Shown: one piece after another, positions 54,570 through 63,104 of the stretch
Position numbering within the stretch: the stretch's first letter is position 1
How the letters are laid out: each line of letters begins with the position of its first letter
From: Nesterenkonia alba DSM 19423
GTDB lineage: Bacteria; Actinomycetota; Actinomycetes; Actinomycetales; Micrococcaceae
Length of the DNA stretch: 64,000 nt
Assembly: GCF_000421745.1 (NCBI RefSeq)
Contig: NZ_ATXP01000002.1
Coordinates: forward strand, 1 to 64,000
Direction of reading: 5' to 3'
Translations under genes and position numbers: made by a program
Notes under the pieces: generated by a model
What the model was told of the DNA's origin: nothing
Database searches by the model: none
Seen by the model: the letters and a program-made list of their open reading frames with translations, nothing else

Positions 54570-55658
54570 TCACCGGGGCCGTGAGGTGATGTCACCAGCC
54601 AGGGCGAGCAGACGCTGGGCGGAGTCGACCCAGGAGTAGTCCTGGCTGCGTTCTCGGGCCAGGGCACTGGCCTGAGCGAAAACAGCGGGGTTCTCCAAAC
54701 GGCGCACGGCGGCAGCGAAGTCTGCGCCGCCGTCGTCGGAAACCACCAACTGGGCCGCCGGATCGGTACCACCGGTGACTTCCTTGAAGATCGGCAGCCG
54801 GGAGACAATCACCGGGGTGCCGTGGCTCATCGCCTCAATCACCGGCAGCCCGTATCCCTCTGCATGGGACAGCGTCACCAGTGCTGCGCAGCGGCGCAGC
54901 AACCGGTGGTAGTCGTCCTCACTGATGCCGTTGTGCACCACCACCTGCCCGGGACGTTCCGCCAGGGCGAGTAACTGGGCCCGGCGCGCGGCCGTGATCG
55001 GTGAACACAGGTGCAGCCGGTACTCCGGGAGCCGGTTCAGCGCCACGACGAGGGCCTCGACGTTCTTGTACTCCATGAAGGAGCCCATGTACACCAGGTC
55101 ACGTGTGGGCATCACAGCGGGATCTCGGGGAGTGCTGACCACCTGAGGGGCGTTAGGGATGAGGTGGACTGGACGTCGGGTCAGCCGGTGCTCGGTCATC
55201 AACTCCGCGGTGGTCTGCGAGACGGTAGCCACGGCGTCGGCTCGGTTCAACGTGATGCGTTGAGGCACGTAACTGAGATGGTAAAGCCGCCACCCCAACC
55301 GCACCGGTGCCGGCAGATCCCGCGGCGGTCTCCGGTGCTGGTAATAGATGAGGTCGTGGAGGGTGAGAATCAACCGGTACCGCCGACCCAGGCTCCCCAT
55401 GGTCTGCATCGGCGAGAAGACGACGTCGGGGGCGTGGGGGTTCAACTGCCGCGCCACAAACGGCTCCGCGGGCGAGGTCGGTGAGGAGATCCGCAGATGC
55501 GGCGCCTCCGGCAGCAAATGCAGCTGGCCGGGATCACTGATGAGCATGGTGACATCGGCCCCCTCCTGACGCACCGCTGCCACCAGGGAGGCGGTGTACC
55601 GGGAGATGCCGTCGTGGACGCGGGTGCGTACATACCGGCAGTCGATGAAGAGCCTCAC
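54570..55658 (-). CDS. GT4-family glycosyltransferase
   Basis: The 362-residue GT-B enzyme begins RLFIDCRYVRTRVHDGISRY, and has VYMGSFMEYKNVEALVVAL (donor-domain start) and SHAEGYGLPVIEAMSHGTPV, the E-x7-E region for sugar-nucleotide binding. It has no membrane segment, so it should act on the cytoplasmic side. Single gene; ATG 55658 is 103 bp from the divergent dehydrogenase gene at 55761. Substrate not predictable. Confidence 0.85.
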   Translation of the reverse strand: MRLFIDCRYVRTRVHDGISRYTASLVAAVRQEGADVTMLISDPGQLHLLPEAPHLRISSPTSPAEPFVARQLNPHAPDVVFSPMQTMGSLGRRYRLILTLHDLIYYQHRRPPRDLPAPVRLGWRLYHLSYVPQRITLNRADAVATVSQTTAELMTEHRLTRRPVHLIPNAPQVVSTPRDPAVMPTRDLVYMGSFMEYKNVEALVVALNRLPEYRLHLCSPITAARRAQLLALAERPGQVVVHNGISEDDYHRLLRRCAALVTLSHAEGYGLPVIEAMSHGTPVIVSRLPIFKEVTGGTDPAAQLVVSDDGGADFAAAVRRLENPAVFAQASALARERSQDYSWVDSAQRLLALAGDITSRPR

Positions 55659-55760
55659 CGGACCATTGTTTCAGGCGGGGAGAAACTCCCGGCTGCGCGT
55701 GGTGACCGGAACCTGAGCCGTTCAGCCTGTTTCCGGGTTGACCTGGCACGATGCGGATCT

Positions 55761-56738
55761 GTGAGCACCGCCTACGAGTACTGGACCACCGGACCCGGCA
55801 CCTCCGAGGTCCGTGAGGTTGCCATGCCCGAACCCGGTGAGGCAGAAGTGCTCATCGCCACGGAGATCAGCGGTATCTCCCGCGGAACGGAGACCCTCGT
55901 TCACCGCGGCGATGTACCTGAGGCGGTCGCCTCCCTGATGCGCGCCCCGCACCAACTCGGCGAACTCCCCTATCCCGTCTCCCACGGTTACCTCAATGTC
56001 GGCAGAGTCCTCAGCGGACCAGCACACCTGCGCGGGCAGCGAGTCTTCACCCTGGCCGGGCATCGCAGCCACGTGGTGGTACCAGCCGAGGACTGCCACG
56101 TGCTGCCAGAGCAGATGCCCAGCCCCCGGGCTCTCCTCGCTGGGGTGGCGGAAGTGGGACTCAACGCCGTGTGGGAGGCGCAGCTCTCCCTGGGTGAGCG
56201 AGTCGCCGTCGTCGGCGCCGGTCTCGTGGGGTTGTGTACCGCCCTGATGGTGAGCAAACTGAGCCCCCAACGGTTAGAAGTCATCGACATCGACCCGCAG
56301 CGCCGTCAGCTGGCCGAGGAACTGGGGCTGACCAGCCGCACCCCCGCGGACGCCGAAGGAGACAACGACGTCGTCATCCACACCTCGGCGAAGTCGGCAG
56401 GCCTGACCCGCTCCCTGGAAATCACCGGGGACGACGGCACCGTGGTGGAGCTCTCCTGGTATGGAGAGCATGAAGCCCAAGCCCCGCTCGGGGTTGACTT
56501 CCACGCCCGACGGTTGCGGATCCTAGGGGTGCAGGTCGGGGAAGTCGCCACCGCTAAACGACTGCGGCGCACCCGGCGGGAACGCCTGTCCACGGCGGTC
56601 AGTCTGCTCGATGACCGCTTCGACTCACTCATCACCGGTTCCTCCCCTCTTCAGGATCTCCCCCAGGTGATGGATGACCTCACTAACGGTGCGGCGTGGA
56701 CCCGCGACTGCGTGCTGCACACGGTGACCTATCAATGA
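55761..56738 (+). CDS. Medium-chain dehydrogenase/reductase-like protein
   Basis: The 325-residue protein has the MDR fold: EPGEAEVLIATEISGISRGTE (catalytic-domain start), GVAEVGLNAVWEA, and the NAD(P) Rossmann loop VAVVGAGLVGLCTALMVS with EVIDIDPQRRQLAEELG. Typical zinc-binding cysteines are absent, so it is probably a zinc-independent oxidoreductase. GTG 55761 is used. It begins a cluster with the PTPS-like gene (25 bp later) and a glycosyltransferase. Actual substrate unknown; a pterin or sugar-nucleotide intermediate is a guess. Confidence 0.75.
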   Translation: MSTAYEYWTTGPGTSEVREVAMPEPGEAEVLIATEISGISRGTETLVHRGDVPEAVASLMRAPHQLGELPYPVSHGYLNVGRVLSGPAHLRGQRVFTLAGHRSHVVVPAEDCHVLPEQMPSPRALLAGVAEVGLNAVWEAQLSLGERVAVVGAGLVGLCTALMVSKLSPQRLEVIDIDPQRRQLAEELGLTSRTPADAEGDNDVVIHTSAKSAGLTRSLEITGDDGTVVELSWYGEHEAQAPLGVDFHARRLRILGVQVGEVATAKRLRRTRRERLSTAVSLLDDRFDSLITGSSPLQDLPQVMDDLTNGAAWTRDCVLHTVTYQ

Positions 56739-56763
56739 CCCACCACCCGGACGGAGGAGACAC

Positions 56764-57165
56764 ATGATCCAGAACACCCCGGTCTTCCGACTCAGCGTGG
56801 ACGACCACCTGATGATCGCCCACTCGCTGAACGACCCGTACTTCGGCCCAGCTCAACGTCTGCACGGGGCCACTCTGGCGATCACCGCCACGTTTGAACG
56901 CGTGGGGCTGACCGAACACGGGGTGGTGATGGACATCGGAGAGGCCAATCGTCTGCTCTCCGAGGTGCTCTCTGGGCTGCGGTACCAGAACCTGGATGAA
57001 CACCCCGACTTTGTCGAAAAGCTTTCCACAACGGAGGTGATCGTCCAGCACATCGCCTTACGCCTGGCCGAAGCCTTAGGCAGTGGGCACGGGCTGCGAG
57101 CCTTGGAGGTCAAAGCCGATGAGCACCCTCAGGCTCGGGCCTCGGTGCGGATCGAGCTGGAGTAG
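56764..57165 (+). CDS. PTPS/QueD-like protein lacking catalytic and zinc residues
   Basis: The 133-residue protein has the fold of 6-pyruvoyl-/6-carboxytetrahydropterin synthases: an N-terminal FRLSVDDHLMIAHSL, then RLHGATLAI, a central VVMDIGEANRLLSEVL and STTEVIVQHIALRL. In active members the zinc His sequence reads H-G-H and a catalytic Cys precedes it; here they read H34-G-A36 and A30. The remaining H20 and H34 are present, and Asp and His of the second motif (DEHPDF, VIVQHIA) seem kept. It could be a substrate-binding or altered-reaction variant. Co-transcribed with an MDR dehydrogenase and a glycosyltransferase. Confidence 0.7.
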   Translation: MIQNTPVFRLSVDDHLMIAHSLNDPYFGPAQRLHGATLAITATFERVGLTEHGVVMDIGEANRLLSEVLSGLRYQNLDEHPDFVEKLSTTEVIVQHIALRLAEALGSGHGLRALEVKADEHPQARASVRIELE

Positions 57166-57171
57166 CCGCCG

Positions 57172-58206
57172 GTGGGCACGGCGCTGTGGGTGGAGCCGGA
57201 GCTCGGCGTGGTCAGTGGTGGTCTCCGGTACAACGCCCAGGTCCGCGGTCAGTTGGAAGCCGCCGGCTGGTTCTGTCCCGTGCTGCGCCGGCCTGTGGAG
57301 TTCTTCACCCACGACGACGGCGCCTCCGCTTATGACACGGCACGCCACCGGCATCAGCCAGACCTAGTGATCGTCGACGGGCTCATCGGCGCACAGCACC
57401 CACAGTTGTTCTCCCGCGCCGGTGCGGGACAAACGGTGCACCTGGTCCACATGCCCGCAGCCGCAGCCAGTGAGGGATTGGCCGGGATGGACGCTGAGAC
57501 AGTCGATGAGACTGCCCAGCGGGAACGTGCTGCCCTCCTGAGGGCCGATCACGTGGTGACGGTCAGCCGATGGTGCGCAAAGGAACTGCAGGATCGCTAT
57601 GGTCGGGATGACGTGCTTATCGCGGTGCCGGGGGTCACCGTCTCGGGCACGGAACCCCGCAGCCACTTCACGGAAACAGCAGGTCAGGCGCGGTTGGCTT
57701 GTGTCGCCGCATTTCAGCCGGTGAAGAATCATCACCTGTTGGCTGAGGCACTCAGGCCGTTGCACCACCTTCAATACCGCCTCCTTCTCGCCGGGCCCGG
57801 CGCGCAGACGCAGTACGGGGCAGAGGTCCTGGCCCGGCTGCGGGATCAGCTGGGTGAGCGTCTGCAGTTCCGCGGCGAACTAGCACCTCAGGAGGTCAGC
57901 CGACTGTGGGCGGAAACAGATTTGCTGCTCGTGCCCTCGCTCGTGGAGGCCTACGGCATGGTGGTGACCGAGGCTTGCGCAGCGGGGGTTCCGGCGCTGG
58001 TGGCCGCCGGCACAGGGGCTCAGGAGGCTGCCGGTGCCGCCGGAGTGGCCCTGGACCCCCGCCGTCCAGCCGAGTGGACACAGGCGATCGAACGTTTCCT
58101 CACCGACCCGACCCAGCGAGCACACCTGATCGAGGCGGCGAGGCGTCGTCGTCCTCATCTACCGTCCTGGGCGGAAACCGCTGAAGTCTTCGCCTCCTTG
58201 GCCTGA
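57172..58206 (+). CDS. GT4-family glycosyltransferase
   Basis: The 344-residue GT-B enzyme has an N-terminal VSGGLRYNAQVRGQLEAAGW acceptor region, CVAAFQPVKNHHLLAEAL as donor-domain start, and VPSLVEAYGMVVTEACAAGVP, the E-x7-E donor-binding segment. GTG 57172 is 7 bp after the PTPS-like stop, so they form one operon. The grouping of dehydrogenase, PTPS-like protein and glycosyltransferase suggests a sugar-modified pterin or related small molecule (inference). Confidence 0.85.
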   Translation: MGTALWVEPELGVVSGGLRYNAQVRGQLEAAGWFCPVLRRPVEFFTHDDGASAYDTARHRHQPDLVIVDGLIGAQHPQLFSRAGAGQTVHLVHMPAAAASEGLAGMDAETVDETAQRERAALLRADHVVTVSRWCAKELQDRYGRDDVLIAVPGVTVSGTEPRSHFTETAGQARLACVAAFQPVKNHHLLAEALRPLHHLQYRLLLAGPGAQTQYGAEVLARLRDQLGERLQFRGELAPQEVSRLWAETDLLLVPSLVEAYGMVVTEACAAGVPALVAAGTGAQEAAGAAGVALDPRRPAEWTQAIERFLTDPTQRAHLIEAARRRRPHLPSWAETAEVFASLA

Positions 58207-58266
58207 TCTGCTCAGCGTGCTCCGCCTCGGCACCCGCTAGGATGGTTCGGCTGCCACAGCACGCCA

Positions 58267-58343
58267 CGGGAGTTAGCTCAGTTGGTTAGAGCAGAGGACT
58301 CATAATCCTTTGGTCGTGGGTTCAAGTCCCACACTCCCGACCA
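58267..58343 (+). tRNA. tRNA with CAT anticodon (tRNA-Met or tRNA-Ile2)
   Basis: The cloverleaf is complete: acceptor CGGGAGT/ACTCCCG, D-arm, anticodon stem GAGGA/TCCTT with loop CTCATAA (anticodon CAT), TTCAAGT T-loop, discriminator A and encoded CCA at 58341-58343. A CAT anticodon can be elongator tRNA-Met or, after lysidine modification, tRNA-Ile; the sequence cannot settle it. It is not initiator type, since the anticodon stem lacks the three G-C pairs. Confidence 0.93.
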
Positions 58344-58474
58344 CGCTCCCGAGTCCACCTGGGCCACGCAACTGGATCGCTGGCAACTGAAGCCTGGGGG
58401 TTGACCCGGTAGGCCACGCTGCACCACAGGGTTGCCTGACCGTACCGCATGAGTCAGGTGAACCGTGCCAGCGT

Positions 58475-58726
58475 CTACTGCCAGTTGATGCGCTTGAGAC
58501 CGTTGGTGCCTTTGCAGATGATGAGGATCAGGTCGATCAGCTGCCAGATCCCGAAGGTCATCCAGGAGAGGAACAGTTTGGCCAGCCCCACGCCGACGTG
58601 GCCCAGGTAGAAACGGTCGATCCCCAAGGTGCCCAAGAACAAGCTGAGGATGATCGCCGCCGCATGGCTCTTCGGCGGCCCGGGGTGGTACGGGGCGGGC
58701 TGGTGCGGGTCCGGGTAGTACGTCAT
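58475..58726 (-). CDS. TM2-domain membrane protein
   Basis: The 83-residue protein has a short Pro/His-rich cytoplasmic N-terminus and a TM2 domain with two membrane helices joined by a short turn: SLFLGTLGIDRFYLGHVGVG and WMTFGIWQLIDLILII. The GxxRFYLG motif is the family hallmark. A similar but larger TM2 protein is at 62622-63068. Function unknown. Confidence 0.88.
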   Translation of the reverse strand: MTYYPDPHQPAPYHPGPPKSHAAAIILSLFLGTLGIDRFYLGHVGVGLAKLFLSWMTFGIWQLIDLILIICKGTNGLKRINWQ

Positions 58727-58898
58727 GGTCCCTCCAAAATCTCGTGATGCGGATTCCCGTTCGGCACCATTACATCATCACACCTCGCTAACGATTGGCT
58801 GAAGTGGAGCCTGTGTGCTGGACCACTTCAGACATCCGACTTACCGTGAAGTGCAGAAAGCAGCTTGCAGTCCCCGTGTTCGGGAGGAGCGCGACGAG

Positions 58899-59660
58899 GT
58901 GAACAACAGCACGGCCCCGCTGACCGCTGCTGCCACCGCTCTGGCACTGGCGATGAGCGCCTGCGGTGAGGCAGAGGATCTCCCTGAGGCGGAGGACACC
59001 GAAACCACCGATGCTGAGGCAGGCCACATCGAGCCCGAAACCACCGGCGACGACGCCCACGCCGGTGATGATGAGACCGGCCCCGCCGATGAGCCCGAGG
59101 AAACGCCCGACGACGACGGCGCCGAACACCACCAGGACACCGGCACCGATACTGAGGGCGAGGCTGAAGAGGACACCGGCGAGGCCGCTGACGGCGCCGA
59201 GGATGTGACCCCGGAAGAGTTCAGCACCCAAGCTCAAGAATCCGACGGCTTCCCCGACGGTGGTGACGCTGCCCGGGAGCAACAACTCACCGAGATCCGC
59301 CACGGGGTCCACGAGGGGTATGAGCGCGTTGTCTTCGAATACGCCGGCCCCGGAGCGGTCTCCTATCGCGCCGAATACGTCGACGAGGTCTCCACTCTCG
59401 GGGTGGGGGAACCGGTGGACATCGCCGGAGAGGCGATTCTGCAGATCGATATCAACGGACCGAATCCGCAGGATCAGGCGATCGGCACCGGGCACTATCT
59501 ACAAGACCAAGGCGTGCGGATCGCTGACCTCTACGTCCAGGGCCCCTTCGAAGGTCACTCACAGTACGCGGTGGGCGTCGATACCGAACGACCTTTCCAC
59601 ATCTTCACCCTGGAAGACGACGACCGGTTACGCGTCGTGGTCGATATCGCCACCGAATAA
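58899..59660 (+). CDS. AMIN-like domain lipoprotein
   Basis: The 253-residue protein starts at GTG 58899 (AGGAG upstream) with a lipoprotein signal ending in LAMSACG. A ~90-residue acidic, Thr-rich linker follows (DDAHAGDDETGPADEPEE), then a C-terminal beta-rich domain of about 120 residues (EIRHGVHEGYERVVFEYAG, VRIADLYVQGPFEG, RPFHIFTLEDDDRLRVVVDI), resembling the AMIN-like domain found in actinobacterial surface proteins. It is likely surface-anchored and may bind wall polymers. Confidence 0.7.
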   Translation: MNNSTAPLTAAATALALAMSACGEAEDLPEAEDTETTDAEAGHIEPETTGDDAHAGDDETGPADEPEETPDDDGAEHHQDTGTDTEGEAEEDTGEAADGAEDVTPEEFSTQAQESDGFPDGGDAAREQQLTEIRHGVHEGYERVVFEYAGPGAVSYRAEYVDEVSTLGVGEPVDIAGEAILQIDINGPNPQDQAIGTGHYLQDQGVRIADLYVQGPFEGHSQYAVGVDTERPFHIFTLEDDDRLRVVVDIATE

Positions 59661-59715
59661 CCTGCCGCACCACCCCGTCTCCCCATCACCGAGAACCGGA
59701 CCGGCGGCAGAGGCC

Positions 59716-60912
59716 TCAGCTGCGGAAGAACTGTCCGGTCTCCGCCCAGTCAGCCCCGTAGTAGAGCTCCTCATAGGTGGACATCGTCTTGTCGATGGCG
59801 TGCTGATTGGCCCGCTGCCGGCTGACCGCCCCCATGGCCACCCGCTCTACCGGATCTTTGGCGAAGATGCGGGTGAGCTTCTCAGCGAGGTCGTCGGCGT
59901 CGTAAGGTTCGAATAGATACCCGTTTTCCCCCTCGGAAACCAGGTGGGGCAACGCCAGAGCGTTGGCCAAAATCACCGGTTTCCCTGCGCTCATCGCCTC
60001 AAGGGACACCAGCGACTGCAGTTCCGCGGTACCGGGCTGACAGAACACATCAGCAGCGATGTAGGCCCGCCGGAGTTCGGCGTCGTCGATATGCCCACGC
60101 ATCACCACCCGGTCCTGCACGCCGAGTTCGGCGATCTGTTCGCGCAACCGGTCGCGTTGCTCCCCGTCACCGACGATTTCAGCAGTGATCCCCAGGTCAG
60201 GGTCCGTGCGAGCCACCGCATCAATGAGCACATCAACGTTCTTCTCCACCGCCAAACGCCCCACGAACAACACCGTAGGTACCTCCCGGGAAGGGATGGA
60301 CTCCCCGGGGCGTGGTGCGTAGTAGTCGACGTCGATCCCGTTAGACAGTGGTAACACCCGTTCGAAGCCGCCCTTGGCACGCATCGTCTCAGCCGCCAAG
60401 GGGGTCGGTGTGGTCACCACGGAGGCTTTGCCCATCAGCCGGCTCATGTCCCGCCAGGAGTTCGTCGAGACGATTCGCTTAAACCACTGGGGAAAGGGCA
60501 AGAACGGGTCGAGGTTCTCTGGCATGAAGTGGTTGGTGGCTACCAACCGCACCCGGCAAGCCTCTGCGGCGAGGATCGCGGCTTTGCCGATCATGTAATG
60601 GCACTGCACGTGAACGACATCGGGCTTGAGCTCCTGCACCAGGCGGTGCATGGCCGGCTCTACGGTCCACGGCAGACACAGCCGGAAATACTCATGGGTG
60701 GGAGCTTTGAACGAGCGGAATCGGTGGATGGTGGCCTCGTCGCGGTACTCCACCGTGTCGGGTCCCGGACCGGGGCGTGCCGCCGCGATGTGGACCTCGT
60801 GGCCACGGGCAGTCATGTGCTTAGCCAGGCGGTAACCGAAGACAGCAGCACCGTTGACATCCGGCGGGTAGGTGTCCGCGGCGATCAGCACGCGCAGCGG
60901 GCGGCGGGTCAC
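59716..60912 (-). CDS. GT4-family glycosyltransferase (PimB/MgtA-like)
   Basis: The 398-residue GT-B enzyme has LRVLIAADTYPPDVNGAAVF at its start, HVQCHYMIGKAAI, VLFVGRLAVEKNVDVLIDAV (donor domain) and PGTAELQSLVSLEAMSAGKPV, where ELQS and LEA form the E-x7-E motif. This group includes mannosyl- and glucosyl-transferases that act on phosphatidylinositol or diacylglycerol. ATG 60912 overlaps the stop of the CDP-alcohol phosphatidyltransferase gene by four bases. The pair suggests lipid-glycan formation. Confidence 0.85.
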   Translation of the reverse strand: MTRRPLRVLIAADTYPPDVNGAAVFGYRLAKHMTARGHEVHIAAARPGPGPDTVEYRDEATIHRFRSFKAPTHEYFRLCLPWTVEPAMHRLVQELKPDVVHVQCHYMIGKAAILAAEACRVRLVATNHFMPENLDPFLPFPQWFKRIVSTNSWRDMSRLMGKASVVTTPTPLAAETMRAKGGFERVLPLSNGIDVDYYAPRPGESIPSREVPTVLFVGRLAVEKNVDVLIDAVARTDPDLGITAEIVGDGEQRDRLREQIAELGVQDRVVMRGHIDDAELRRAYIAADVFCQPGTAELQSLVSLEAMSAGKPVILANALALPHLVSEGENGYLFEPYDADDLAEKLTRIFAKDPVERVAMGAVSRQRANQHAIDKTMSTYEELYYGADWAETGQFFRS

Positions 60913-61688
60913 GTCGCCTGGGCCCTCCCGTGTTCGGTAGCCACAGCCTGCTCATCCTCGCTGAGCTGCTCGGCCTGAGTGGGCGGCTGATCCGCATCGG
61001 GCACGACGCCGCCGACCACCTCAGCGCTTCCCCCCGCCGCCGGCCTGGGGTTGGCCCAGAGGTGACGGTCCCAGGGGTTGATGTGCTGCCGGCGCAAGTA
61101 ACGGAATTTCGCCCACGCTTGGAACAAGTAGTCCCCGGAGGCCACCACATGCAGCACGCAGGCGGCGATGAGCACCGACTCTGCCACCAAGGGAAGCAGC
61201 TCAAGGTCAACCTGCTCGGCGGCTACCAGCAGGGTCAGGGGGAAGGCGATCATCAGTCCAGCGGTGCGGACCTTCCCCGCAGGAGAGACCTTCAGCTGCG
61301 GGGAGCCTCGGAACAGCAGAGCAGAAGTGAGGAACAGCAACACATCCGGCACCAGAATGACCCAAAGCACCCAGCCGGGTATCAGCTCGAAATACACCAG
61401 CGTAAAGGTGATGATGACCACAGCGACCCGGTCTGCCAGGGGATCCAACCACATCCCGACGCTGCTGATCTGGTCGAAGACCCGTGCGACGACGCCGTCC
61501 ACCCAGTCAGTAGCCCCCAGAATCACCAGCACCCACAGGGCACCGATATAGGATCCCTCGCCCACCAACACCACGAAAACGGGCACCAGCAGGAAGCGCA
61601 GGACCGTGATGACGTTCGGCGCAGTCAGGAACGTCTCTTTCACGGTGTACTGGTAGCCCTCGCGGGTGCCGGCACCGATGAGTCTCAC
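60909..61688 (-). CDS. CDP-alcohol phosphatidyltransferase family protein
   Basis: The 259-residue enzyme has the signature D-G-x2-A-R-x8-G-x3-D-x3-D (DWVDGVVARVFDQISSVG and WLDPLADRV), and about five membrane segments. Such enzymes swap CMP for an alcohol such as inositol phosphate or glycerol-3-phosphate. The C-terminal ~60 residues are acidic and disordered. It overlaps the GT gene by four bases; a PI-type or glycerol-type product glycosylated by that enzyme is plausible. The acceptor alcohol is not determined. Confidence 0.85.
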   Translation of the reverse strand: MRLIGAGTREGYQYTVKETFLTAPNVITVLRFLLVPVFVVLVGEGSYIGALWVLVILGATDWVDGVVARVFDQISSVGMWLDPLADRVAVVIITFTLVYFELIPGWVLWVILVPDVLLFLTSALLFRGSPQLKVSPAGKVRTAGLMIAFPLTLLVAAEQVDLELLPLVAESVLIAACVLHVVASGDYLFQAWAKFRYLRRQHINPWDRHLWANPRPAAGGSAEVVGGVVPDADQPPTQAEQLSEDEQAVATEHGRAQAT

Positions 61689-61727
61689 GCTGTTGAGTCT
61701 ACTCGCTGCCGCACCGCAGACTGCCGG

Positions 61728-62537
61728 CTACCGTTTGATGAGTTCACGCAGGAACACCGCGCCGGCGGCGGTGGCTCCCGCGGCCACAGAGAGAGGCTTC
61801 CACCGCGCGGAGACGAACTCCTTGGCGGCCTCGACCTTCTCTTCGGCCTCGGAGTCCTCGCGACGCTCGTCCACCGGGGATGAGGCGAGTTCGTCATCGG
61901 CGATTTTCCCCTGGGGCAGGCGAGCCACGATCTGGTCCTGCAAGCCCGCAATGTGGTCCCGGCGCAGCGCGGTGCGGCGCAGTAACTCGGTGTAACTGAG
62001 TTTGCTCGGTTCCCCAGTGCCGGGGGTCTTCTTCTCCCGCTTGGCCTGCTCGGCGGCTTTGCGCTTGGCTTCTTCCTTGGCGCGGCGGCGCTGTTCATCT
62101 GCCCGGTCCAAGGAGCGTGGATCAAAGCTGGTGCCCTCCCGGGCCACGCCGAGGTCCAGCCGGAACCCACGGATGGCATCCTCAGGTACCAGCGGCATGG
62201 CACGTTTGAGTTTGACGTAACCGATCAGCGCGAAGATCAACGCAATCAGGAGGAAGACCGCCGCCACAATGAGCGCGGCCAGCCACAGTTCAACGACCAG
62301 TGCCAGTGCGGCAATCGCCGCGACAATCAGTGCCACCACTAAAAAGGTGACGAAGACCAGCCCCACCACCATCAGCGCGGCAGCGATCCCGGCAGCCAGC
62401 CCTTTGGCTTTCATCTGGGCGGTGGCCAGAGCGATCTCATCGCCGATCTGCTTGGGACCCAGCCGGATGAGGACCTTGAGGACATCGAGAATCGAAGTCT
62501 TGGGTGCCTTTTTGGTCTCAGCGGCATGCTGGGCCAC
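61728..62537 (-). CDS. Phage-holin-like (DUF1469) membrane protein with DUF3618-like C-terminus
   Basis: The 269-residue protein has a charged start, then a DUF1469/holin-X region with two membrane helices (about 59-80 and 88-113, LMVVGLVFVTFLVVALIVAA), a basic coiled-coil-rich middle (EQRRRAKEEAKRKAAEQAKRE) and a C-terminal segment (YTELLRRTALRRDHIAGLQDQI then a last membrane helix) resembling DUF3618, normally encoded by a separate gene. GTG 62537 follows GGAGGCGCA. Not part of a prophage here; such proteins are usual in actinobacterial genomes and their function is unknown. Confidence 0.7.
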   Translation of the reverse strand: MAQHAAETKKAPKTSILDVLKVLIRLGPKQIGDEIALATAQMKAKGLAAGIAAALMVVGLVFVTFLVVALIVAAIAALALVVELWLAALIVAAVFLLIALIFALIGYVKLKRAMPLVPEDAIRGFRLDLGVAREGTSFDPRSLDRADEQRRRAKEEAKRKAAEQAKREKKTPGTGEPSKLSYTELLRRTALRRDHIAGLQDQIVARLPQGKIADDELASSPVDERREDSEAEEKVEAAKEFVSARWKPLSVAAGATAAGAVFLRELIKR

Positions 62538-62621
62538 GACTGCGCCTCCATCTGGACGTTTACGCTTGACGATGCCCTCCAAACTACCACCGCCAGAGCC
62601 GTGCGGCCCTAGTATTGAGGT

Positions 62622-63068
62622 ATGGCTGGTGACTACGACCTCGACGAGCTGTACGCCAACACGTACACCGAGGATGATCGGCTCGCCCATCAGAACCAGC
62701 CGATCTCGGAGAAGAAGTTCCTCATCGCCTGGGCCTTAGCGCTTTTCGGCGGCCCCGTCGGCGCTCAGCGGTACTACCTGGGCTTTCTTCCCACCGCGAT
62801 CGTCAAGACCACCCTGTTCTGCGCGGCCCTGGTGTGTTTCAGCCTGGACCAGGTGAATCTGGCTCTCGGGTTCATGGCCGTAGTGGGCGCCTGGACAGTG
62901 ATTGACCTGTTCCTACTGCTCTCCGGAACCATGCGTGACACCAAAGATCACCGCCTGGACGGTTACACCAGATTCGGCGGGATCTGCGCAGCCGTCACCG
63001 TGGTCGTCTTTGCCGGATTCCTGGTCATCGCCCTGGTCATCGGCACCGCCTCCGGTACAGCACAGTAG
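62622..63068 (+). CDS. TM2-domain membrane protein
   Basis: The 148-residue protein has an acidic N-terminal region (DLDELYANTYTEDD), then a TM2 domain (LALFGGPVGAQRYYLGFLPTA with the QRYYLG motif and WTVIDLFLLLSG) and a third membrane helix at the C-terminus. It is divergent from the DUF1469-like gene, 84 bp between. A smaller TM2 protein is at 58475. Function unknown. Confidence 0.85.
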   Translation: MAGDYDLDELYANTYTEDDRLAHQNQPISEKKFLIAWALALFGGPVGAQRYYLGFLPTAIVKTTLFCAALVCFSLDQVNLALGFMAVVGAWTVIDLFLLLSGTMRDTKDHRLDGYTRFGGICAAVTVVVFAGFLVIALVIGTASGTAQ

Positions 63069-63104
63069 CCGGACATCCCCGGCACGGTCACGAGCCCGAC
63101 CGGT

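Noticed and set aside
61728-62537. Prophage remnant, suggested by the holin-like protein
   Set aside because: No other phage genes, integrase or attachment site are nearby; DUF1469 proteins are normal chromosomal genes in actinobacteria.
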